Shown in pieces: positions 32,804 to 41,654 of a stretch of DNA of 64,000 nucleotides; position 1 is the stretch's first letter, and every line of letters starts with the position of its first letter. Both the position numbers and the translations under genes were made by a program. The stretch is from Phymorhynchus buccinoides. Lineage: Eukaryota; Mollusca; Gastropoda; Neogastropoda; Raphitomidae. Where the stretch lies: assembly GCA_017654935.2 (NCBI GenBank), contig CM065711.1:31577955-31641954 (forward strand). Direction: 5' to 3'. The notes beneath the pieces were generated by a model. It was not told where the DNA came from and did no database searches. It saw only the letters and a program-made list of their open reading frames with translations.

Positions 32804-33593
32804 AGAGTTGCAACTAGGATTTCAAAAAAGTGGGGGCAAGCCCCCCCTCACCTTGAAAAAAGGGGGGACTTGGGAAAAAAAAGGGGGGGGGGGGGGTGGA
32901 TGGGAGAAAAAAGCCTGTGGTGAGATGTCTGGGCATGGCGTGTTAGAGTGGAAGTGCGATAATTCCTGCAGCCAGGCTTAGTGAAGGCGTTCTTCTTCTG
33001 CTTGGAACACAAACTGCAGCGCAATCCCTCGACTTCATTTGTCACCCACGGCCATGTTTTTTTCCAGTCGTCTTGGAACTTTGTTCCCTTTTTCGATTTA
33101 TCAGCACTCGATTTTGGGTCACTCTCACAGTCTGAATCACTTGTGTGTTCAAAGCTGGCTTCTTCATCGCCAATCTCTTCATCTTCTGAAGTCCTGCTTG
33201 TCGAAGGACTAGGTGGTGGGGATGATCGTGTGTTTTTTTGAACGCGAAGTCGAACAAAGTCCCACTTTTGCGTTTGGTCGCCATTTTTCTGCACCCAGTG
33301 CTGAGACCGGAAGCCCGCTCGCTAAATTACATTAAACACGCTTTCATTGGTCGATCATAGTATACAACTACCTACTGTCCAATGAAATTGCTTGTTACAT
33401 GCACACTGTTGGGAGAATGAGAGGCCCTGCCAAGGGTGACTAGCTTGATCGTAATGATCGCGCGCATCAGTTTTAAAAGTGCGGGGATGGGGGTTTTTTT
33501 GCGCGAGCGTTCGCGCGAAGCTTTTTTTTATTTGCGGGATTATTTTTTTTTTAATGCGTGAATCCCGCAATCGCGCCCTCTAGTTGCAACTCT
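32804..33593 (-). mobile_element. hAT-type element with 8-bp target duplication
   Basis: Ends AGAGTTGCAACTAG and CTAGTTGCAACTCT are perfect inverted repeats. The direct repeat GAAGATGC at 32796-32803 and 33594-33601 is an 8-bp target duplication, the hAT hallmark. The interior encodes a truncated zinc-finger transposase N-terminus. It is inserted into the second copy of a local duplication whose other copy (31890-32305) shows the empty site. Confidence 0.9.
32915..33284 (-). pseudogene. hAT transposase N-terminus with TTF-type zinc finger
   Basis: ATG at 33284 starts MATKRKSGTLFDFAFKK; after a one-base slip in an A7 run the frame continues SEDEEIGDEEASFEH. It goes on with FQDDWKKTWPWV, LRCSLCSKQKKNAF and STLTRHAQTSHH. 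The W..xxPW...C..C......F..G...F....L.RH pattern is the TTF-type/C2CH finger at the start of many hAT transposases and of ZNF862/C17orf113-like domesticated proteins. No catalytic region or dimerisation domain follows, so the element is internally deleted and cannot move by itself. Confidence 0.8.
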
Positions 33594-33755
33594 GAAGATG
33601 CCATGTCATGAATTGTTGGGTTTTTTTTCAGGTTTTGGGACGTTGTTAAGAATCGTTGTGTGTTTTGTTATGCGTGGTCGAACTTTACGCTGTGACAGTC
33701 CTGAGATAACCATAGCTGTTGACGGGACTATAACAGACTAACTAAGAAAGGAGAG
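33594..33755 (+). repeat. Segmental duplication, copy A' (right part)
   Basis: Continuation, after the hAT insertion, of the copy beginning at about 32725. CATGTCATGAATTGTTGGG, GACGTTGTTAAGAATCGTTG and GCTGTGACAGTCCTGAGATA match 31965-32290. Confidence 0.85.
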
Positions 33756-33889
33756 AGAGAGAGAGAGCGAGCTTAGTTCCAGCATAAATGACTTATGACT
33801 GTTGCTCTCAAAAGATCTGCTGTAATACGGTTTTGTAAACATGTTCCAAGATGATTTTAACAAAATTTAAAATGTGAGCGTTGTATGGT

Positions 33890-34225
33890 GTAGCTCCCCG
33901 TGGGGATACCGGGGGGGTCTTTCATAAAATAGTTCCCCCACCTTCTGGAAGTTCTGTGCTTGTAACTTCCTCCAATCTGCCACTCTCTTTGACTCTGCCT
34001 TTTCCCTTTGCTTTCTATCATCTGCTATCTTTCTGACTTGTTGGCCCATTCTCCTGCCTTTTTTCCAAAAAATCTTCCAATTAACTTTTCTCCCTTGAGC
34101 TCCTCCGAAATTGGAATGCGTCGGCTGTACGCAGCGGGGAGACCAGTGGAAACTGAAAACCGGACTCATATGTACCTTACTCATTATGGCCATATGGCCT
34201 GGGAATGAAGAAGAAGAAGAAGAGA
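33890..34225 (+). mobile_element. SINE-2 retroposon, (GAA)n-tailed
   Basis: CCCCGTGGGGATACCGGGGG, CCACCTTCTGGAAGTTCTGT, CTTTGACTCTGCCTTTTCCC, TGCGTCGGCTGTACGCAGCG, GGAGACCAGTGGAAACTGAA and a final GAAGAAGAAGAAGAAG. The same order recurs at 37625-37945 and 39315-39625, partially at 44345-44490, and inverted at 35265-35650 and 43990-44300. Confidence 0.85.
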
Positions 34226-34600
34226 AGTATGGTGTAGTGTGTGTGTAGAGCTAGTCTTACTTTGGAATCTCTCTGTGTGAACATTCTCTACATATTATAT
34301 GTCTATGATTTTACAAAGAGTTAAAAACAGTGTTACTTTTTTTAAATTTTGCATTTGCAAGCTTAACTATTTTTTAGTACGTTAGAATGCAAATCTGTTA
34401 TGTTTGTTTTCCATTTGCAAGAATGAACATTTTAGTATGTTAAAATTAATAACTGATGGGTTTTTTTTCTGCTTTGCATTAGAAAAAACCCATTTGAATA
34501 TGACTGTTGTATGAATATTTGAGTTATGCAAATGGAGTGTTGTCAGGAAACTAAGTTTTTTGTAGTGTGTTAGCTTAGCAAATGCTCTTTTTCAAGGATG
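34226..34600. other. AT-rich spacer
   Basis: Repeated loosely similar phrases (GCAAATG, TTTTTAGTACGTTAGAATGC) suggest an old diverged repeat; no gene. Confidence 0.45.
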
Positions 34601-34604
34601 TTTG

Positions 34605-34835
34605 TAAATGTATACATTTTATGTAAATCATATGCAAATGATTCGATGTTTGGTGCATATGACCGTCTTCATTTTATGTAAATCATATGCAAATAACAAC
34701 TCAATGTTTGGTGCATATGACTTCATTTTATGTAAATCATATGGAAATAATAACTTGATGTTTGATGCATATGACCGTTTTGCATTTCATGTAAATCATA
34801 TGCAAATGACGACTCGATGTTTGGTGCATAATGTT
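34605..34835. repeat. Tandem repeat, ~58-bp unit x 4, with ATGCAAAT octamers
   Basis: TTTTATGTAAATCATATGCA AATGAT... GATGTTTGGTGCATATGAC repeats four times. Three units carry ATGCAAAT, the POU-domain octamer (ATGGAAAT in the other). Confidence 0.9.
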
Positions 34836-34979
34836 GTTTAATTAACGTTAGTTTCCATGGTGCATAATCGTTATACTCAATGTTAGATTGTTGCCCGTCA
34901 TGCATAAACAATAAAAATTGTTAATATTCAAAATATTCTCTTCCTTGCGTATGAATTATGTTGTTTTTGATAAGCTTTG

Positions 34980-35260
34980 CAATCTAACGCATTGTGCGTT
35001 TTGCTTGAATCATGTTTACCACTCTCAATCTCAGTCTGGTTATTTCAGTTTCATGACAATAACCCTAGGCTGATCCTAACCCTATCCCGTTCCAGAGAAT
35101 GGCTGAATGTTCTGTTTCTAATTGAACATTTTCGATGCGAAAATCTGATTGGAGTGCGTGTGCGCATGCGTGCGTGTGTGTGTGTGTGTAAATTACGACT
35201 GTTCAGAATGACTTGCATGCTTCTAGTTCTTCAGTCCCATAATGCACACATACCAGCACA
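34980..35260. other. Unique sequence with a short GT tract
   Basis: No gene recognised. GCTGATCCTAACCCTATCCC at 35070 is a weak telomere-like word; (GT)n at 35160-35190. Confidence 0.45.
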
Positions 35261-35264
35261 ATTC

Positions 35265-35650
35265 TTCTTCGTTCGCTCACAGTTTTATGTCATAGGAGCG
35301 CAGATGCGTCATGCTGCCGTTATGCGCCTAACTAAGAAATAGTTAGGCCCAGCATGTCCGGCTTCGGCTGGAGAAATTGTTGAAAGAATTTATAGAATAA
35401 AAGGCAGGAGAATGGACCAGGGCCTGTATTCACGTTGAGATAGCATGAGACTTAGCATCATGCTAACTTAGAAGCTCTTCCAATGTCCTATAGGATTTAA
35501 TAGGTAAGGCAGAAAGATAGCAGATGACAGTAAGCAAACGGGAAAAGGCAGAGTCAAAGAAAGTGACAGATTAAAGGAAGTTACAAGCACAGAACTTCCA
35601 GAAGGTGGGGGAATTATGTGTACGAGCCCCCCCCCCCCCCTACCTCCCGA
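35265..35650 (-). mobile_element. SINE-2, inverted, interrupted by half of palindrome H
   Basis: On the minus strand: CCACCTTCTGGAAGTTCTGT ... CTTTGACTCTGCCTTTTCCC ... then, after a family H arm (35418-35500), CATTCTCCTGCCTTTTATTC ... AGGCGCATAACGGCAGCATG and GTGAGCGAACGAAGAAG. The intact order at 43990-44300 shows where the interruption lies. Confidence 0.8.
35418..35500 (+). mobile_element. Palindrome H, single arm
   Basis: CAGGGCCTGTATTCACGTTG ... GAAGCTCTTCCAATGTCC matches one arm of 31384-31540; the second arm is absent. Confidence 0.85.
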
Positions 35651-35797
35651 TGGGAGCACAATTCATTCAAATGGTTTGTGGTTGATTGTTTTCAAGCTGG
35701 GCCACCAGTAAAGAGGTAGAGCTGTATGATGATCAATTTTGCAGAGCGGTGGAACGCCGAGTTAACAGCTTCGTTTTTGGTGGATTGAATAAGAGTA

Positions 35798-36009
35798 GGG
35801 GAAGACGGGGTAAAAAGCGCATGGGCGGGTAAGAAGCCCACCCCAATTATCTCATGAAATGAAGTAAATTTCAGTCTCATTTTGCCCATGAGACGAGCGT
35901 TAATGTCTAGCATTCGTCTCATGGGCAACTTTAACTGAAACTGTCTATTTCATGAGATAATTGGGGTGGGCTTCTTACCCGCCCATGCGCTTTTTACCCC
36001 GTCTTCTCC
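35798..36009. mobile_element. Palindromic element family G, copy 1 (TA target)
   Basis: GGGGAAGACGGGGTAAAAAG CGCATGGGCGGGTAAGAAGC and the inverted counterpart form ~95-bp arms flanked by TA. The centre is TGTCTAGCATTCG. Second copy at 37194-37407. Confidence 0.9.
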
Positions 36010-36616
36010 TAGGACTCTTGGGTGACCCAGCGACCCACTGCATACCATTCAATCCAAACGCGATCCGATTGCGACGACGTCTGGGAGTCACGAGTCACGT
36101 GAAATACTTCAGTCTACTTGTTTTCGCTCACTATACTCAAAACGCAAATTAAATCAAATGTCTGATACAAAAATACTCAGATATGTCATCAAATTCGTGT
36201 ACGGGGGGGACTGCATATCGCTGTCAGCATGCAATACAGACTTAACTACAAATTGGTCATCTTCGATGTGTTGGACTTACCAGTTGATCTAGACACGCTG
36301 CATCATCTAACAGAGCTGTAAAACAACAATTTGCAAAGAAAAAACACTGATGGTGACGCTAAAGGAACAAAAAATGACGTTATTTGGCCTGAAATGACCA
36401 AAATATTGAGTTTTCCATTCCTCATGTGAAGTGACGTCATTCGACTTACGTCTGTATTGCATGCGGGCGGCGACATGTCGTGAAGAAAACGAGTAGGATT
36501 TCATCAGATTCAGTTAACATTATTGTGACTGACGCTGCCTCAGTCAATTCTCAGTGCAGGCCCCAGCCTGCCGCGGTACTACTCCTAGAAATTGAGTGGT
36601 TGTAAACAAACGCGTC
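36010..36616. other. Spacer between palindrome G copies
   Basis: No gene recognised. It may belong to the piggyBac-like sequence that follows, or be an unrelated insertion. Confidence 0.4.
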
Positions 36617-36734
36617 TTACGAAGCTGAATGATGTCCTTTTGCGACCAAATTTTGGTTACTTACTGAAAAAAGGCTGTTTAATTCGCATATGTAATTTAT
36701 AAGTTGATAGGAATAACGCTTTTTACATGCCGAC

Positions 36735-37001
36735 TTGAAAAACGGGAACGATTCATTGTTTACATGCCCCCCCACACCTGGCTGCATTCGACGACACCCC
36801 CTACCCCTCCCACGACCAACAGACTCAGTCTCTTGACTTGTCGAAGCCACAGGCACACTGTCACTAGTTTCACAATCATCCTCACTACTTTCGTCGCTTT
36901 CAGAGTCAGAAAAAAACAAATTCTGGGTCCCTGTCGTCAGGTTCATCCAAGTCAAGCAGTTGAAGAATGTCCTCTCTCGTAAGACTTCGTTTATATGCCA
37001 T
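36735..37001 (-). pseudogene. piggyBac-like transposase N-terminus
   Basis: ATG at 37001 starts MAYKRSLTREDILQLLDLDE, then DDRDPEFVFF. After a T-run slip it reads SDSESDESSEDDCETSDS and ESVGRGRGRGCRR. An N-terminal LTxEDIxxLL motif followed by a Ser/Asp/Glu-rich and then GRGRG linker is typical of piggyBac transposases and their PGBD relatives. The DDE catalytic part is absent here. The two palindrome G copies flank the region at about 0.2-0.9 kb. Confidence 0.6.
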
Positions 37002-37193
37002 TTTTCATCACTAATTGCTGTCAAATTGTACATCGAAACCAAGGGAATTCGAGAAACGGAATCGAACAAGGGAAACAACTCACAGAACAACCTGTTCTGT
37101 ACTGGAAAATAACACACGAGTTTTGTACCTTATACCGTGACCCTACTGTAGTCGCGACCTGTCCACACAGAATGTACTGCAGTTCCTACTATA

Positions 37194-37407
37194 GGGGAAG
37201 ACGGGGTAAAAAGCGCATGGGCGGGTAAGAAGCCCACCCCAATTATCTCATGAAATAAAGAAAATTTCAGTCAAATTTGCCCATGAGACGAATGCTAAAC
37301 ATTAACGCTCGTCTCATGGCCAAAATGAGACTGAAATTTGCTTCATTTCATGAGATAATTGGGGTGGGCTTCTTACCCGCCCATGCGCTTTTTACCCCGT
37401 CTTCCCC
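37194..37407. mobile_element. Palindromic element family G, copy 2 (TA target)
   Basis: GGGGAAGACGGGGTAAAAAG ... CGTCTTCCCC with TA on both sides; arms of about 95 bp. Nearly identical to copy 1, but its central loop is in the opposite orientation. Confidence 0.9.
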
Positions 37408-37624
37408 TAGTTGCGACCCGTCACCAATGTGTTCAGACAGTAGAATTTCAGGAGAATCAAGCCTCACAAAGGTCACCATCGGGTCGTATGCAGTGTGGCA
37501 GCATCTTTAGTGCTGCACCACACGGGATTTGTTGGCCCCGTCACTTACTGCCTTTACGTTTTCCTGTCCCAGAAAGAGAGAGGACGTATCCTGGGCGGGG
37601 CATCTCCACTATGAACAAAGTTTT

Positions 37625-37945
37625 GCCTGGATTTTTTTTACTGTGGAGATACCGGGGGTCTTTTGTATCAATAGTTCTCCCACCTTCTGGAAGTTCTGTG
37701 CTTGTAACTTCCTCTAATCCGTCTCTCTTTGACTCTGCCTTTTCCTTTCTATCATCTACTATCTTTCTGACTTGTCAGCCCATTCTTCTGCCTTTTAAAA
37801 AGAAAAATCGTCCAAATTTTCTCCTTTGAACTCCTCCGAAATCGGAATGTGTCCGGCTGAATGCAGCGGGGAGACCAGTAAAAACTGAAAACCGGACACA
37901 TGTACCTTACCCCCTATGGCCTTATCGCTTAGGAACACAGAAGCA
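37625..37945 (+). mobile_element. SINE-2
   Basis: GTGGAGATACCGGGGGTCTT, CCACCTTCTGGAAGTTCTGT and GGGAGACCAGTAAAAACTGA in the family order; the tail is degenerate (AACACAGAAGCAG). Confidence 0.8.
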
Positions 37946-38568
37946 GCCCGGATCTCCGGAATAGTAGCTTAGTATTTTGTTATGTGGAAGTCCTGGTCAT
38001 AGCTCACTTGATTGAAAAAGAACAACATTCACTCCTCTTCAGAAAAGCAAAGTTTGCAAAACGTCAGCAAATTCTTCATATATAGTTTTAATGCCCTCAT
38101 GCTTCACATTTGTAAATGGATTATTCATACACTGTCAACACTTCAAGCAAGGATTATTCATATCGTCGGTGAAAGTCAGAAACCTCGTATATCTCAAATT
38201 TTTATTTTATTAGTTAGATACATAGTCAGCTCTCTAATTTTTCATGCTACGTATCTCTAACGACTTTCTATCTAGGGTAAATGAGGTTGTGAAAATGGAA
38301 GAAAAACTCTCAAGTCCCAAATTCAGATCTAGTTAAGGACAAAAACCTCGTATCTTCGTTCTTTTCAAGTCTTAAACAAATTTTCTAAAGTAATTTTAAC
38401 AAAATGCAGGACTAAACTCGCAATGTCTTGAACAACATATTCATCATAGTTAATCAATGGTGGTCAATGCGGTTAATTTTTTAAACCTTTTTCTCAAAAC
38501 TACCAAAATTGAGATACGAGGTTTTTGAATTTATTTATTTATTTATGAAACTTACATAGCACATTACC

Positions 38569-39095
38569 TTAACTCTTCTACTACCAAGTATTACTTAGAC
38601 TGTTTACCGTTGCGCACCAAGTAATTTTTGCCGCTGCACTGATTTTCGCACACTCACTTTAAAAATTCATTAAAAAAATACTCGCTCGAATCATCACTAA
38701 ATTTACCTGTGTCGATCTGCTGCTGCAAACCCAAGATCGTTTCAACACTTTCGATGCTCTTTTTGATTCGCCTAAGTTCAGATTCTGACACTTTTTCCAC
38801 AGTAAATGCTTCGTCGGCACTATCGCCATCTTGTAGAGGTTCACGCTAAAAGTTGTCAGTTTCCATCGTCGAAAACCACAAAATTTAGCCTACAAATGAA
38901 GATGGCGGAAGGTTGTGCTTTCCCTGAGCGAACTGCGCATGTCACGGAAGTAAAGGATGTGATGTCACTTGATATAAATAGCGCAAAGGGGGACACCAGG
39001 GTTTCCCTAGTATCTGGCGGACAAACCCGCCAATGGCTAGCAACGGTATACGGTAAACCGGCAGGTCAACCCGCCGACGGCAGTAGAAGAGTTAA
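38569..39095 (-). mobile_element. piggyBac-like TTAA element, copy 1
   Basis: TTAACTCTTCTACTACC at the left and GGCAGTAGAAGAGTTAA at the right: inverted ends inside TTAA. The interior matches 49798-50338 in the opposite orientation. On the minus strand a degenerate reading begins METDNF then a stop, and later ESELRRIKKS. Non-autonomous, with a decayed N-terminal transposase-like stub. Confidence 0.75.
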
Positions 39096-39299
39096 AGCTC
39101 ATTACCTTAAAGCTCAAAGCTCAATTTCACCAACAATATGCTCTAACCACCTCAATCTTAGCTTGGGCTAGTCACAAATCTCGCTTGCACGCGGCCACAG
39201 AACACACGAGGTAAAGTCAAATCCTAAATGAGGGGCAGAAGTTTTCATCCCTGGACTTTGAAGCAAGTTTTGCCTGAAATGTGAACATGGTTGAAAGTA

Positions 39300-39306
39300 C
39301 TCCCCC

Positions 39307-39344
<38 letters not shown>
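39300..39344. repeat. Poly-G run
   Basis: About 37 consecutive G after CCCCCCCC; likely an assembly-approximate length within SINE-2. Confidence 0.9.
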
Positions 39345-39625
39345 CTTTCGTAAAAATAGTCCCCCCTCCTTCTGGAAGTTCTGTCCTTGAAAGTTCCCCT
39401 AATCTCTCTCTTTGACTCAGCCTTTTCCCTTTGCTTTTTTCTCATCTACTATCTTTTTGACTGTTGGCCCATTCTCCTGTCCTTTTAAAAAAAAATCCTC
39501 TAAATAATTTATCTCCTTTGAGCTCGGAATGCGTCGGCTGTACGCAGCGGGGAGACCAGTGAAAAACTGAAAACCGGACACCTTACCCATTATGGCTGTA
39601 TGGCATGGGAACGCAGAAGAAGAAA
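39315..39625 (+). mobile_element. SINE-2, GAAGAAG-tailed
   Basis: CCTTCTGGAAGTTCTGTCCT, TTTGACTCAGCCTTTTCCC, TGCGTCGGCTGTACGCAGCG and GAACGCAGAAGAAGAAAG in family order. Confidence 0.8.
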
Positions 39626-39817
39626 GGAGTTCAGGCATACTCCTGAAATCAAGATTAGAAAAGCTGATGGAAGGTCTTCAGGATCGGACATCTTGTCATC
39701 CGGAACCACAGTCTTATAAAATCAAACATTTCTGCCAAAATTGATGGCAGATTCAAACTAGATGATAGATTTGTTATTCTAACTCCTATCCCCCCACCCA
39801 TCCTGTGTACACAGACA

Positions 39818-40090
39818 AACACCTTGGACATTATTTTGTTGATGCGGTCATCACCGCTTCAGGATTGGGAAGATTCAGAGAACATTAAAACGTGTCATTT
39901 AGAAACAAACACCTTGGACATTATTTTGTTGATGCGGTCATCACCGCTTCAGGATTGGGAAGATTCAGAGAACATTAAAACGCGTCATTTACAAACAAAC
40001 ACCTTGGACATTATTTTGTTAATGCGGTCATCACCGCTTCAGGATTGGGAAGAATCAGAGAACATTAAAACGCGTCATTTACAAACAAAC
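39818..40090. repeat. 90-bp tandem repeat x 3
   Basis: CACCTTGGACATTATTTTGT TGATGCGGTCATCACCGC ... repeats at 90-bp spacing with almost no divergence. Because 90 is a multiple of three, the frame stays open through all units. Confidence 0.9.
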
Positions 40091-40515
40091 AAAAAACGAC
40101 CCAAGAAAAATGTTACAAACTGAACAGAGTCATGCCAAGCAGGGTTAGTTTTTCCACACGTTTTATTGAACAAAACTGGAACAAAGCGTTCTAGCGGGGG
40201 CAAAAAAAAAGCAACACTCACACACACACTCACACACTCTCTCCAATTGCGGTATACTCGTGCCTCTGGACAAATATTTCCAAAATACAACGCCTTTGAA
40301 ATAAAGAAAAGCTACAAATCCAGACAAAAATCAAAATATACGAAAATAGACCAATACCAAAAATCAAAATTTCTGCCTATCAATAATGCAAAGATCTACA
40401 CGTTTCAATTCAACTTTCTTTCGATCCTTATCAAAATTAACCTGCTTTTGCAGTCAAAAGAATGCTAAGTTGCCTTCATTTATTTTAGAATCCCCACAAT
40501 CTGAAGGTGAAACTC

Positions 40516-40778
40516 TTAACCCTGTCACCGCCAATGTCGCATTTTAGCACCACACTGACTTTAAAACCCATGTCACTAAAAGGCGTGAAAATGGGATCTG
40601 ATATCCAGTGACCTTATGTTTTTAATTTTTGGAGATAAGTAAAGGCCTTATTTGATACATGTCATAGGGGGGGTGGGGGGGGGGGGGGTTGACAGTATTG
40701 CAGATGCCAACGTTTCTTGACCTAGGCAAGTTTGACAGAACTTTTTGGTTGAAAAGTGGCTGGCGGCGAAAGGGTTAA
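40516..40778 (+). mobile_element. MITE family C, copy g
   Basis: TTAACCCTGTCACCGCCAATG ... GGCTGGCGGCGAAAGGGTTAA, with a G-run inserted in the middle (40668-40689). Confidence 0.9.
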
Positions 40779-41109
40779 ACCCACCCCCTCGCCTTGGCAA
40801 AAGGCTGTGTCGGACCAATTGACATAAGCTAGAACACCAAGGCTACATCAAAATGGTGTTATGTACTGCATAGTAATGTGGGGGATTGTCTCTAGCCATG
40901 GCAAGCTCCTAGCATAACATCATCAGTCCAAAATCCTCCGAAGTCGGAGTGTGGCTGCCCACGTGGCGCGGGGTAATCACAAACGGTCACACACGTAATG
41001 TTCCCATCCCTAGCTGGTGCATTTGTGCCTTGGGTGTTCAAGTACTTCCGCTGTTAGGATGATCCCTGGAGTCTTTAAGCCAGGATACGACAACAAACTA
41101 ACTCACCCC

Positions 41110-41480
41110 CATTTTCAGGATAAATTTAATGTCACAAGTAATAATATCTCCAGCACGCAATCTCCCACCGTTCAAAATTAGCATGCGGCACGAAACATCT
41201 TACGCGAAAACCACTCTCATTGCCAAAAAAAAACACACCTTCCCCCCACAAAATAATGCTAAGATGCCTTCATTTATTTCAGAATTCCCAAAATCTGAAG
41301 GTGAAAATCTTAACCCCCCCCCCCATTTTCAGGCTAAACTTAATTTCACAATCAGTAATATCTCCAGCAAAAGATCTTTTACAAGCAAATCTCCCACAGT
41401 TCAAAATTAGCACGCGGCATGAAACCCCTTACGCGAAAAAACCCTCTCATTGCAAAAAAAACCCAACACCTTCCAGCCAC
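41110..41480. repeat. ~210-bp tandem duplication 3' of CCDC43
   Basis: TTTTCAGGMTAAAYTTAAT ... AATATCTCCAGCA ... GTTCAAAATTAGCAYGCGGC ... TTACGCGAAAA occurs at 41112-41215 and 41322-41440. TTCATTTATTTYAGAATYCC ... ATCTGAAGGTGAAA occurs at 40478 and 41268. It covers the region just downstream of the CCDC43 stop. Confidence 0.8.
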
Positions 41481-41504
41481 ACAAGCTAAGGTCCCCGCGT
41501 GGCG

Positions 41505-41654
41505 TCATCTCCTCCTCTCTCCCTTCTGGGTTCGCTTCTTCTCCGTCTCCTTGCGTTGCTGCTGTTTGAGGCGCTGCGCCTCCCGGTCCTGCTTGTCCTT
41601 CTCCTTCTTCTTCTCGTGCTCCTGCCGCGACTGCTCCCGCTGAGCCTGCTGGGC
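41505..41654 (-). CDS. CCDC43: CCDC43-like, last coding exon
   Basis: Acceptor GTGGACAG ends at 41655. 49 codons then TGA (41507-41505). It encodes AQQAQREQSRQEHEKKKEKD, then KQDREAQRLKQQQRKETEKK and RTQKGERRR. The all-charged coiled coil ending in KKRTQKGERRR closely matches the C-terminus of CCDC43, a small coiled-coil protein of unclear molecular role (vertebrate version ends KKRTQRGERKR). It enters in phase 0, matching the preceding 41-nt exon. The first 45 nt plus the acceptor are repeated about 25 times in the adjoining array, so this acceptor competes with many copies of itself. Confidence 0.9.
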   Translation of the reverse strand, partial: AQQAQREQSRQEHEKKKEKDKQDREAQRLKQQQRKETEKKRTQKGERRR

